DNA from: Methylobacillus arboreus
GTDB lineage: Bacteria; Pseudomonadota; Gammaproteobacteria; Burkholderiales; Methylophilaceae
Assembly (NCBI RefSeq): GCF_020532725.1
Contig: NZ_JAJAVC010000011.1
Span: 124,001-188,000 of the forward strand
DNA: 64,000 bases
Direction: 5' to 3'
The notes under the pieces are model-generated. The model searched no databases. It was not told the origin of the DNA and saw only the letters and a program-made list of their open reading frames with translations. Made by a program: the position numbers and the translations under genes. Below are positions 1-7,906 of this stretch, one piece after another. The first letter of the stretch is position 1. Each line of letters opens with the position of its first letter.

Positions 1-1960
1 GAGAAAAGCTGGGATCGCCATTAAGATAGACTGCGTAGTTCTTTCTAAGGCTGCGATAGATAGCAACACTGGAATTCAAGTGTCCATTAAAGTGTTCCCC
101 CTTGAGTCCAATTTCCCAACTACGTCCAGTGGTAGGATTCAGCGCCTGTTGTGATGCATTGAAATATCGACTTTGATCTTCATAGCTCTCTGTCATTGAA
201 ATGTAACTAGTCCACTCCGTTGTTAGATTCCACATCAGTGCGTAATAAGGTGTGAAAATCCCACTAGTGTCCTGAACCTTGTCATAAGCAGCTCGATGAG
301 TTAGATCATAATTAAAGCCATTACTCCAAGCTTTAAAGCTAGCATAGCGGCCACCCAATATAAGTTTTATATCTTTAATGAGTTCAAATTGTCCGTATGC
401 ATACAACCCAGATTGCTGGTATTTGCTTGCGTTTTCCCACGAAGGTACATAGTTATAAGACACTATATTGTCTTCATCAAAATCTGAATAACTGATATCT
501 CGAGTGACAGCAATTCCTGTAGGGGCTGTATAAACCAAGCTGTGTTGTTTCGCTTTGCTTTGATCAAAACCAATGGCAAGTTTATGTTGACGTTCAAAGA
601 GTGAGAATATGCCAGTCAGGTTTATATCAAATGCCTGAACCTCGCTTTTCCAGGAAACATGACCTGATGAGGCTTTGCTCAGTAGTGTGCTGGGGTCGAC
701 TGCTCCATTGTAATAAGGAACCCAGCTCTCCCCATCGTTCTTAGTATCAGAAATGCCTGTTTTCAATTTCCAGTTATCTCCTAATTTTTGTTCTAACGTG
801 GCGAAATAGTTTTCAGTATCTAGATCGCGTTTTGCCCAGCTGGGATAGCCTGTGCTGCGGCTGATCTTCAATGCCTCACCGGTGGTGTAGCGTGGAAATC
901 CAGGAGGTAAATCTGGAGCGCCATGTGAAGTATCCTTGCTAGCGCCAACGCTGAGCAAAGTGTTGGGGGTTAAATCGGCATCGACAATGCCGTAGACCAT
1001 AGTTTTGCGACTATTGGCGCTCTCATAGAAATGATCACTTGTGTTGCGTGCTGCTACGAGGCGTCCGCGAATATTTCCTGTTTCGGTCAACGGACTACTC
1101 AGGTCGAATTCGCCCGCATAGTTATTCCAGGAGCCGCCCGATAGTGCGGTCTTAATCTGCAGTTCATTTGTAGGGTGCTTACGAACCAGATTGATGCTGC
1201 CGGAAGGTTGTCCATTGCCGGAGAACAATGCATCTGGGCCTCTCAGCAACTGCACACTGTCAAATTTGGCCATCCCAGTGTTGGTGCCACCCCCTCGCGC
1301 ATCCCCGTCGGTCATGCTGCGCGTAGAAATGCTCAGTCCATCAGCCATAATGTTATCCAAGCGGTTGCCGCGTGAGAAGAACTGATTTTCCTCTCGATTT
1401 AATGTGCCGACTGAGCTGGTGACTCCGGGTAATTGGATGATAGCGTCATAGAAATTCAGCATACGCTGGTCATCCAACTGCTGCCGAGTGATCACTGAAA
1501 TTGATCGCGGAGTTTCCCTGAGCGACTCTCCCATTTTGCCACCTACTGTGGCCTGTTGCACGGTATATAAGCCGGTGTTTTCTGTCAGGTTATTATTAGT
1601 ATTATCTTTGCTTACTGTTACATTGACCTCGGGTAAGCGTGAGTCTTTCTGTGGCTCGGCCGTGATGATGAAGCTGTTGTCTCCCTTGTCCTGGATGGTC
1701 AGGCCAGAGCCTGCCAGCAGTTTCTCCAGCGCTTCGCGGGCGGTGTATTCGCCCTTGAGGACTGGGCTGGTCTTGCCGTTAACCAGGCGGCTGGCAAGCA
1801 GTACTTGCACATTTGCTTGCTTGGCGATGCGGTTAACGGCTTGTTCCAGCGGTTCTGCCGGGATGTCGAATGACAGCTTGCCTGTATCTGCATGGACGTA
1901 TGTGGCCAATAGCAGGCCGACGGCGATGGCAGCCTGCTTGAGTGAGTGGTGATGTGACAC
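1..1960 (-). CDS. TonB-dependent siderophore receptor with STN signalling domain (3' end outside window)
   Basis: Outer-membrane receptor of the FecA/FpvA type, expected to import a ferric siderophore and signal its presence inward. Reading starts at a GTG at 1960, preceded by AAGGGGAG seven bases upstream, and stays open to base 1, so about 653 residues are visible and the C-terminal barrel end is missing. Residues 1-25 are a signal peptide ending in VHA. Residues about 28-100 are a secretin/TonB short N-terminal (STN) domain (FDIPAEPLEQAVNRIA), the part that contacts a FecR protein. The plug domain follows (ITRQQLDDQ, VQLLRGPDALFSGNGQPSG), then the barrel. It lies directly downstream of fecR and the ECF sigma gene, the classic cell-surface signalling order. 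The substrate cannot be told from sequence. Confidence 0.9.
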   Translation of the reverse strand, partial: MSHHHSLKQAAIAVGLLLATYVHADTGKLSFDIPAEPLEQAVNRIAKQANVQVLLASRLVNGKTSPVLKGEYTAREALEKLLAGSGLTIQDKGDNSFIITAEPQKDSRLPEVNVTVSKDNTNNNLTENTGLYTVQQATVGGKMGESLRETPRSISVITRQQLDDQRMLNFYDAIIQLPGVTSSVGTLNREENQFFSRGNRLDNIMADGLSISTRSMTDGDARGGGTNTGMAKFDSVQLLRGPDALFSGNGQPSGSINLVRKHPTNELQIKTALSGGSWNNYAGEFDLSSPLTETGNIRGRLVAARNTSDHFYESANSRKTMVYGIVDADLTPNTLLSVGASKDTSHGAPDLPPGFPRYTTGEALKISRSTGYPSWAKRDLDTENYFATLEQKLGDNWKLKTGISDTKNDGESWVPYYNGAVDPSTLLSKASSGHVSWKSEVQAFDINLTGIFSLFERQHKLAIGFDQSKAKQHSLVYTAPTGIAVTRDISYSDFDEDNIVSYNYVPSWENASKYQQSGLYAYGQFELIKDIKLILGGRYASFKAWSNGFNYDLTHRAAYDKVQDTSGIFTPYYALMWNLTTEWTSYISMTESYEDQSRYFNASQQALNPTTGRSWEIGLKGEHFNGHLNSSVAIYRSLRKNYAVYLNGDPSFS

Positions 1961-2058
1961 GGTAAAACTCCCCTTCTGTAAAACGATTTTAATGACCTAC
2001 AGGGAGTTAGCCGTTTGGCAGGAGACTTGCCCCAACCTGGGAATGAGAATTTTTTTGA

Positions 2059-2898
2059 TTATTTTTCGCTAATCAGCAAACTGCCATCTTTTTGCTGCGT
2101 TACCTTGACCGGCAGGATATCCGGCAGCAGTTGCAGTAGCTTGTCGCTATTGTCGATGGCGAATACGCCGGAGAACCGGAGTTTGCCCAGCGCCGCGGAT
2201 TGCAGGCGGATAGGCTCACGGCGGTAGCGCTGGATTTCCGCGATGGCCTGGCTGAGTGGTGTTTGCTCGAACACCAGTTTACCGTCGCGCCAGGCGAAGC
2301 TGCTAACAGGGTTAATGTCATGTGCGGGTTGCAAGGCGCCGTCTGCCGACATGGTGATCTGCTGGTTGGCGGTGAGTATGCTGCGCATATAGCCGCTGGC
2401 CGACTTGCTCGTGACCTGCACCTTGCCTTCTTCCACGGTGATGGTGACATGGCCGGGATGGCGGTAGACATCGAACACAGTGCCAACTACCTTAATGTTT
2501 GCTGTGCCCGCCGCCACTATGAATGGTCGGTACGTGGCCTTGGATACATTGAACAATGCCTGGCCTTGGTGCAATGCAAGCCGGCGCGAGCGCAGGTGCC
2601 AGGAAACCTCAAGTTGCGTATCGGTGTTGAGCGTGAGCTTGCTGCCGTCCGCCAGCGCAATTTCGCCACGCTGCCCGATGACGGTGGCATGTTGCTCGCT
2701 CCTGTAAGCCGGGTCCAGCCAGAGCACGCCAGCGGCAACAAGCGCGACAAACAACGTTGCATTCGTGGCGGTTTTTTTCTTGCGCGGTTTTTTGAGTTCC
2801 GGCAGCGGGAAAAGCTCTTTCAGCGTTTCGCGGTGCTGCTTAATGACATCTTCCGCGTTGGCTTTGTCCTTGTCGGAAGACGATGTCCGCTGCTTCAT
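2059..2898 (-). CDS. fecR: FecR-family anti-sigma/transmembrane signal protein
   Basis: Inner-membrane regulator that relays receptor occupancy to the ECF sigma factor. The protein has about 279 residues from the ATG at 2898, four bases after the sigma gene stop, so the two are translationally linked. A charged cytoplasmic segment (residues 1-45, ending in KKPRKKK) leads into one membrane segment near 46-62 (TLFVALVAAGVLWL). The periplasmic part holds the FecR domain (GEIALADGSKLTLNTDTQLEV, TVFDVYRHPGHVTITVEEG) and a C-terminal STN-like region. The usual N-terminal DUF4880 part seems short. The downstream receptor carries the partner STN domain. A longer reading frame continues upstream but overlaps the sigma gene and is unlikely. 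Confidence 0.88.
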   Translation of the reverse strand: MKQRTSSSDKDKANAEDVIKQHRETLKELFPLPELKKPRKKKTATNATLFVALVAAGVLWLDPAYRSEQHATVIGQRGEIALADGSKLTLNTDTQLEVSWHLRSRRLALHQGQALFNVSKATYRPFIVAAGTANIKVVGTVFDVYRHPGHVTITVEEGKVQVTSKSASGYMRSILTANQQITMSADGALQPAHDINPVSSFAWRDGKLVFEQTPLSQAIAEIQRYRREPIRLQSAALGKLRFSGVFAIDNSDKLLQLLPDILPVKVTQQKDGSLLISEK

Positions 2899-2902
2899 GG
2901 CT

Positions 2903-3463
2903 TCAGTCGCGTCCAAGTTGCTTTTTGCAGGCAGCCAGGCCCAGCCGGGTGTGGCGCTCCACCATTTTGACGGAAATGCCGAGTTGCGCGGCAACTTCGG
3001 ATTGGGGCAAGCCATGAACCTTGTGCATGATGAACACCTGTTTGCAGCGCGGCGGCAGGTTTTCGATGGCTTGGGCGAGCAGTTGCACTTCGCGCTGGGC
3101 ATCCAGAGTAGCAGCATGATCGGGAATGCTGGCGTTGTCCGGCAACTCGGCCATGGATTCGATCAAGCGCTTGCGCACGTTCTCTGAGCGGCATTCATTG
3201 ACGGCCATGTTGTGCGAGATGCGCTTGAGCAGGGCAATCGGCTGCCTGGCTTCGATTGCTGGTTTTTCCAGAAGGTGAACACAGACGTCATGCACGATCT
3301 CACGCGCAAACAATTTGCAGCCAAAGCGCCGCCGGACGTAATCCACCAAGTCGTCATAATGACGGGTGAGAGAGGCAATCAGCGAGGGCGGTGAAGTGGA
3401 TGACTCTTGCATGGGATCGAGGCAGCAGGCTGGTTTTGCGCGATGGTTGAATGACAATTGCAT
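2903..3463 (-). CDS. ECF-family RNA polymerase sigma factor, FecI-like
   Basis: Extracytoplasmic-function sigma factor predicted to switch on the downstream receptor gene when the siderophore is present. It has 186 residues from the first ATG; a second ATG at 3412 is an equally good start because neither has a strong ribosome binding site. Region 2 is visible as YVRRRFGCKLFAREIVHDV and region 4 as LPPRCKQVFIMHKVHGLPQSEVAAQLG followed by a helix-turn-helix (ISVKMVERHTRLGLA). Its stop lies four bases before fecR. Iron control is expected but I saw no convincing Fur site upstream, where panC ends about 40 bases away. Confidence 0.88.
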   Translation of the reverse strand: MQLSFNHRAKPACCLDPMQESSTSPPSLIASLTRHYDDLVDYVRRRFGCKLFAREIVHDVCVHLLEKPAIEARQPIALLKRISHNMAVNECRSENVRKRLIESMAELPDNASIPDHAATLDAQREVQLLAQAIENLPPRCKQVFIMHKVHGLPQSEVAAQLGISVKMVERHTRLGLAACKKQLGRD

Positions 3464-3502
3464 ATTCTAGTCGAGAATGCTTGCCATTCACAAATGCCGG
3501 AG

Positions 3503-4345
3503 TTATGCGCTGATGCTGAACTCGATGTTGTCGATGAGCCGGGTTCTGCCTTGCCTGGCTGCCGCGAGGGCGACCAGGTCACTATCCTGTGGTGTGGCAG
3601 GCGCCAGCGTGGCTGCAGAGCGAATAGAAATATAGTCGACAATCCAGCCAAGCTGGGTGAGGTATTGGCTGCTTTGCGTTTCAATCGCGGAGTAATCGCG
3701 GTTGCCTTTCTGCACATTCTCTACAATCAGTTGCAATGTGCGGTAGAGGCGCTGGGCTTCGAGTCTCTGACTGGCATTGAGATAGCCATTGCGCGAGCTT
3801 AAGGCCAGTCCACTTGCTTCACGCTGGGTTTCACCTGCCACAATCTCAATGGGCAGGTTGAACTGGCGCACTAGTTCGCGAATGATGAACAGTTGCTGGA
3901 AATCCTTTTTGCCGAAGACGGCAACACTAGGCCGCACGATATTGAAGAGCTTCATGACCACAGTTGCCACGCCATCGAAATGGCCGGGCCGGGCTGCGCC
4001 GCAAAGCTCGTTGGCAATCGGCGGAGCGCTGATGCGCATGGTTTGCTCGGCAGGGTATATTTCGCTGGCGGATGGCGTGAAGACAATATCCGCGCCTGCC
4101 GCGTCCAGTTTTTCGCAGTCTGCCTCTAGCGTGCGCGGGTAGCTGGCCAGGTCTTCATTGGCACCAAATTGCAGTGGGTTGACGAAGATGCTGGCTACTA
4201 CGCATTGTCCTTTCTCACGTGCCAGCTTCACCAGGTGGATATGTCCGGCATGCAGGTTGCCCATGGTGGGCACGAACGCAATATAGTTTTCCTGTGCCAG
4301 GCGCGCGCGCAGGCTGGCGATGTCAGAGATGGTTTCCAGTGCCAT
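3503..4345 (-). CDS. panC: Pantoate--beta-alanine ligase (pantothenate synthetase)
   Basis: Joins pantoate and beta-alanine using ATP, the last step of pantothenate (vitamin B5) synthesis in the cytoplasm. The protein has 280 residues, normal for the family. The nucleotide-binding signature PTMGNLHAGHIHLV is at residues 25-38, and VFGKKDFQQLFIIRELV and LALSSRNGYL are typical of the family. The chosen ATG at 4345 lies after AGGA and five bases beyond the panB stop. A longer frame upstream would overlap panB and is rejected. It is the last gene of the pcnB-folK-kinase-panB-panC run. Confidence 0.95.
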   Translation of the reverse strand: MALETISDIASLRARLAQENYIAFVPTMGNLHAGHIHLVKLAREKGQCVVASIFVNPLQFGANEDLASYPRTLEADCEKLDAAGADIVFTPSASEIYPAEQTMRISAPPIANELCGAARPGHFDGVATVVMKLFNIVRPSVAVFGKKDFQQLFIIRELVRQFNLPIEIVAGETQREASGLALSSRNGYLNASQRLEAQRLYRTLQLIVENVQKGNRDYSAIETQSSQYLTQLGWIVDYISIRSAATLAPATPQDSDLVALAAARQGRTRLIDNIEFSISA

Positions 4346-4349
4346 ATTC

Positions 4350-5138
4350 CTACTCGAAGCTGTGCTCAACTGCCGGGAAGGTTTGTGCCTTGACTGCGGC
4401 GACATAGTCGGTAATTGCCTGTTCTATGTTGGCGGCGCCTTGCATGAAGTTGCGCACGAAGCGCGGTGACTTGCCTGCATAAATGCCCAGCATGTCCTGC
4501 ACCACCAACACCTGGCCGTCACAATATTTGCCGGCGCCAATGCCGATGACAGGGATGTGGACGGCCTGGCTCACAGCCGCTGCGAGAGCGGCGGGCACCA
4601 TTTCCAGCACCAGCATGCCTGAGCCTGCCTGCGCCAGGGCTTTTGCGTCCTCAAGCAATCGGCGGGCTGTGGCTTCATCCTTGGCCTGCACGCGATAACC
4701 GCCAAGCTGGTGTACGGATTGCGGCGTGAGCCCCAAATGGCCGCAAACGGGAATGCCACGCTCTACCAGAAAGCGCACGGTATCCAGCATGATGGCGCCG
4801 CCTTCGATTTTCACCATTTGCGCACCGGCTGCCATGAGCAGGGCCGCATTCTCGAATGCCTGTTCCGGGGTTTTTTGATAGCTGCCGAATGGCATATCGG
4901 TGACGATAAAGGCATTTTTAGCGCCATTGGCGACACATCGGGTGTGGTATTCCATATCTCGCAAAGATACTGGCAGCGTGCTGCTGTGGCCCTGAATCGT
5001 CATGCCCAGCGAATCGCCCACCAGCAACACTTCCACGCCTGCCTTGTCGGATAGCGCGGCAAAGCTGGCGTCATAACTGGTCAGCACGGCGATTTTTTCG
5101 CCCTGTGCCTTCATCTGCTGCAATGCCAGGAGGTTCAT
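4350..5138 (-). CDS. panB: 3-methyl-2-oxobutanoate hydroxymethyltransferase
   Basis: Transfers a hydroxymethyl group from methylenetetrahydrofolate to alpha-ketoisovalerate, giving ketopantoate in pantothenate synthesis. The protein has 262 residues, standard for PanB. Family landmarks are LTSYDASFA near the start, LLVGDSLGM with the metal-binding aspartate, [17 protein letters not shown] and [15 protein letters not shown]. The ATG follows AGGAG eight bases upstream. It sits between a deoxynucleoside kinase and panC in one minus-strand operon. A tetrahydrofolate-dependent enzyme next to folK makes metabolic sense, but that link is inference. Confidence 0.96.
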   Translation of the reverse strand: MNLLALQQMKAQGEKIAVLTSYDASFAALSDKAGVEVLLVGDSLGMTIQGHSSTLPVSLRDMEYHTRCVANGAKNAFIVTDMPFGSYQKTPEQAFENAALLMAAGAQMVKIEGGAIMLDTVRFLVERGIPVCGHLGLTPQSVHQLGGYRVQAKDEATARRLLEDAKALAQAGSGMLVLEMVPAALAAAVSQAVHIPVIGIGAGKYCDGQVLVVQDMLGIYAGKSPRFVRNFMQGAANIEQAITDYVAAVKAQTFPAVEHSFE

Positions 5139-5151
5139 ATTGAGCAGGCTC

Positions 5152-5799
5152 CTATTCCAGGTTGGGGTTGAAGAACTCGCGGCGGCTGCGGATCTGCATG
5201 ATGCGTTCCAGCAGCATATTCATTGCGGCGTCTTTTTCCGTGATGTCGAGTTTTTCATTATTGACGATAAGTACCGGCGCGCCATCATACTGGTGGAAGA
5301 AATTGCTGTACGCATCCGAGAGCCGCGCAAGGTATTCGCGCGGAATTTCCTGTTCATAAGCAGTGCCGCGCTGATTCACCCGTTCATGCAGCGTATCCAC
5401 GGAGGACTGCAGGTAGATCACGAGATCGGGAGTAGGCACCTGCACATGCAAGTGCTTGTACATCTGGCGATAGAGCGCATATTCCTCATCATTGAGGTTC
5501 ATTTGCGCAAACAGCGGATCTTTTTCCAGGAAAAAGTCGGCAATTGTCGCATGGTTGAACATATCGCGCTGGCTGAGGTCTCGGATCTGCTCCACACGCT
5601 GGAACAAAAAGAACATCTGCGTGGGCAGGGCATAGCGCGGCGCATCTTGGTAAAACTTGGGCAGGAAAGGGTTGGCGCCGGCGTTTTCCAGCAGCAGGTT
5701 GACGGGAAACAAGTCGGCCAGCTTGCGCGCCAGCGTGGTCTTGCCGCTGCCGATCGGGCCTTCAATGACGATGTAGTGAAAACGGTCAAAAATACTCAT
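5152..5799 (-). CDS. Deoxynucleoside kinase (dNK/Dgk family)
   Basis: Predicted to phosphorylate deoxynucleosides for salvage. The 215-residue protein has a P-loop [15 protein letters not shown] at residues 15-29 and the dNK-family substrate segments [13 protein letters not shown] and [19 protein letters not shown], the latter holding the lid-region arginines. Its ATG overlaps the folK stop by four bases (ATGA), indicating translational coupling. Betaproteobacteria commonly carry this kinase between folK and panB. Which base it prefers cannot be read from the sequence. Confidence 0.88.
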   Translation of the reverse strand: MSIFDRFHYIVIEGPIGSGKTTLARKLADLFPVNLLLENAGANPFLPKFYQDAPRYALPTQMFFLFQRVEQIRDLSQRDMFNHATIADFFLEKDPLFAQMNLNDEEYALYRQMYKHLHVQVPTPDLVIYLQSSVDTLHERVNQRGTAYEQEIPREYLARLSDAYSNFFHQYDGAPVLIVNNEKLDITEKDAAMNMLLERIMQIRSRREFFNPNLE

Positions 5800-6290
5800 G
5801 CGCTGGGTTCTTCCAGTAAAACAACGCCCTGGTCTATACAGTGTTGCGCGAGGTTGGCAACCAGGCCATGGCCTGGAATTTCCAGGTCCGGGGCAATTTC
5901 TGCCAAGGGCAACAGGACAAATCCGCGCTCATGCATGCGTGGGTGCGGCAGGGTCAGTTCAACCGAGTTGACGGACAACTGATCATACAGCAGCAGGTCA
6001 AGGTCGAGCACGCGCGGCGCATTGGGGAAGGGGCGCTCGCGCCCATGCAGGTTTTCCAGGTGCAGGATCGCGCGCAAAAGCGCAAGCGGACTCAGGCTGG
6101 TTTCAACCTCGGCAACGGCATTGATGAAATCCGGCTGGTTATCGTAGCCCACCGGTGCTGTGCGGTACAGCGAGGAGCGGCGGATCAGCCGGGTATCCGC
6201 CAATGTATTTAGTTCTGCAAAAGCACGGGTAACCTCATCGGCAGGGTCACGCAGGTTGCTGCCCAGGGCTATAAAAGCACGGTGCGTCAT
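5796..6290 (-). CDS. folK: 2-amino-4-hydroxy-6-hydroxymethyldihydropteridine pyrophosphokinase
   Basis: Transfers pyrophosphate from ATP to the hydroxymethyl pterin in folate synthesis. The protein has 164 residues, typical. It starts AFIALGSNLRDP, contains SSLYRTAPVGYDNQPDFINAV, and has the signature segment RVLDLDLLLYDQ with the metal-binding aspartate pair, followed by LPHPRMHERGFVLLPLAEI. The start codon directly abuts the pcnB stop at 6291, and the stop overlaps the kinase start, so the operon is tightly packed. Confidence 0.95.
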   Translation of the reverse strand: MTHRAFIALGSNLRDPADEVTRAFAELNTLADTRLIRRSSLYRTAPVGYDNQPDFINAVAEVETSLSPLALLRAILHLENLHGRERPFPNAPRVLDLDLLLYDQLSVNSVELTLPHPRMHERGFVLLPLAEIAPDLEIPGHGLVANLAQHCIDQGVVLLEEPSA

Positions 6291-7646
6291 TTATTCGGAG
6301 GTCGGTGAAGGTTTCTTCGGGCTGCGGCGACGCTTGCGTTTGCGAGGCGTGGTGTCAGGCAGCAGCATGGCCTGGCGTCTTTCGCCATCCGCATTGGCAA
6401 ATTCCGTCCACCACTGGCCGATTTCGGCGGGCAGTTCACCTGATTCGCAGCGCAATAGCAGAAAGTCGTAAGCAGCACGGTAGCGTGGGTTTTCCAGCAA
6501 GCTGTAGGGGCGTCTACCCGCGCGGATTTCAAAGCGTGGCTGCAAACCCCAGATTTCGCGCATGGTGGCGCTGAAGCGTTTGTGAATCGCCATTTTCTCG
6601 GCCTGCAGGTCACAGACTTCATCCATTGCCATATGCAATGCCGGAATAGGCTTGTTGCCTTGCTGCTCGTACTTTTTCCAGGCCAGCAGCACCTCATGCC
6701 AGAGCAGGGTGGCAAACAGGAAACCCGGAGAAACAGGTTTGTCCGCCAGTACGCGTTCATCGGTGTTCCTAAGGGCAAGCTTGACGAAACGCTCGCCCAT
6801 TGGTTGTTCCAGCACTACATCCAGCAGCGGCAGCAAGCCATGATGCAGGCCATGCTGACGCAAGGCGCTTGCGCTTTCCAGGGCATGGCCCGAGAGGAAC
6901 AGCTTGAGCATCTCGTCAAACAGGCGCGAAGGCGGCACGTCGTGCAATAAATCAGCAAGCTCGGATATTGGCTTTTCCGTATCAGGCGCAATCTTAAGGC
7001 CAAGCTTGGCAGAAAGCCGCACCGCGCGCAGCATGCGCACCGGGTCTTCACGGTAGCGCGTCAACGGGTCGCCGATCATGCGCAATACCCCCGCCTGAAG
7101 GTCGGCTACCCCATGGTGAAAGTCCAGTACTTCCTCGCTGGCCGGGTCGTAATAGAGCGCATTGGCAGTAAAGTCACGGCGCACGGCATCCTCTTCCTGG
7201 TTGCCGAATACGTTGTCGCGCAAGATACGGCCGCTGTCGGCGACCTTGGAGTCCCCAGTTTCATTCAAGTGGCTGCCACGGAAAGTGGAGACCTCAATGG
7301 TCTCATCACCGAACATCACATGCACCAGGCGGAAACGCCGCCCAATAATGCGCGAGCGGCGGAAAATACGGTTCACCTGCTCAGGCGTGGCATTGGTCGC
7401 TACGTCAAAATCCTTGGGACGTTGCTTGAGCAAAAGGTCACGCACCGCGCCACCCACAATAAAGGCCTCGAACCCTGCCTTCTGCAAGCCTTCAGTGGTC
7501 TTGATCGCCGCGTTGCTGATGAGCTTGCGGTCAATACCATGCACCTTGGCAGAAATGCGTGCGGTTTTGCCCGGAGAAGCGGCTTTATTGGAAGGGGCGG
7601 GTTTTTTTGAGGATGTAAAAACGCGTTGCAGCAGTTTTTTGATCAT
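6291..7646 (-). CDS. pcnB: Poly(A) polymerase I
   Basis: Adds poly(A) tails to RNA 3' ends, marking them for decay. The protein has 451 residues. The nucleotidyltransferase core shows AFIVGGAVRDLLLKQRPKDFDVAT with the catalytic DxD, then the RNA-binding region VRMLRAVRLSAKLGL and a basic C-terminal tail rich in R and K (TPRKRKRRRSPKKP), which separates PcnB from the CCA-adding enzyme. It heads the minus-strand operon with folK. A TATAAT-like -10 lies on the minus strand near 7690-7700 in the gap shared with the CRISPR locus. Confidence 0.94.
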   Translation of the reverse strand: MIKKLLQRVFTSSKKPAPSNKAASPGKTARISAKVHGIDRKLISNAAIKTTEGLQKAGFEAFIVGGAVRDLLLKQRPKDFDVATNATPEQVNRIFRRSRIIGRRFRLVHVMFGDETIEVSTFRGSHLNETGDSKVADSGRILRDNVFGNQEEDAVRRDFTANALYYDPASEEVLDFHHGVADLQAGVLRMIGDPLTRYREDPVRMLRAVRLSAKLGLKIAPDTEKPISELADLLHDVPPSRLFDEMLKLFLSGHALESASALRQHGLHHGLLPLLDVVLEQPMGERFVKLALRNTDERVLADKPVSPGFLFATLLWHEVLLAWKKYEQQGNKPIPALHMAMDEVCDLQAEKMAIHKRFSATMREIWGLQPRFEIRAGRRPYSLLENPRYRAAYDFLLLRCESGELPAEIGQWWTEFANADGERRQAMLLPDTTPRKRKRRRSPKKPSPTSE

Positions 7647-7777
7647 TAGAGGTAGAGCCTGAGCATCTAGTTGGGTATCAGAATGTAGGAATTATATCGT
7701 ATGTCGCCTTTATAGGTTCATCCGTCATTGTTCAGGATGAGTATGCAACGTGGATGATTTTGGTTATATTCATGATT

Positions 7778-7871
7778 AAAAATAGAAAGCCCGGCGTATT
7801 GCTACGCCGGGCGGATACGAACAATTAAGTTCTTATTGTAGCAACGGCTCTCACCCCGGATGACTACAACA
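7778..7871 (-). ncRNA. tracrRNA of the type II-C CRISPR system
   Basis: Trans-activating RNA that pairs with crRNA repeats and is bound by Cas9. On the minus strand, 7870 down to 7836 is complementary to the array repeat, with one short internal bulge (GCCGUU) where pairing breaks, as in known tracrRNA:crRNA duplexes. The stretch CCGUUGCUACAAUAAG just after is the same type as in the Neisseria meningitidis tracrRNA as I recall it. A small GAAC/GUUC hairpin follows, then a 10-bp hairpin (7789-7812, loop GCAA) and a U-rich tail to about 7778. The predicted length is about 94 nt. The 5' end is set from the promoter at 7878-7906. Confidence 0.9.
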
Positions 7872-7877
7872 GCGGAA

Positions 7878-7906
7878 ATGATAGGGGAATTCATCGTGAA
7901 CAACAA
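7878..7906 (-). promoter_or_regulatory. Predicted tracrRNA promoter, inside the cas9 start region
   Basis: Minus-strand -35 TTGTTG (7906-7901), 17-bp spacer and -10 TATCAT (7883-7878). Transcription would begin near 7871, one or two bases before the anti-repeat. The element overlaps the cas9 ribosome binding site and first codons on the other strand. Confidence 0.6.

Noticed and set aside
2200-3187. Plus-strand frames across fecR and the sigma gene
   Set aside because: They have no domains and run antisense to well-supported genes.
7860-7895. cas9 start at the ATG 7860
   Set aside because: It lies in the anti-repeat, lacks a Shine-Dalgarno sequence and adds residues not seen in related proteins; the GTG at 7896 has AGGGGA well placed.
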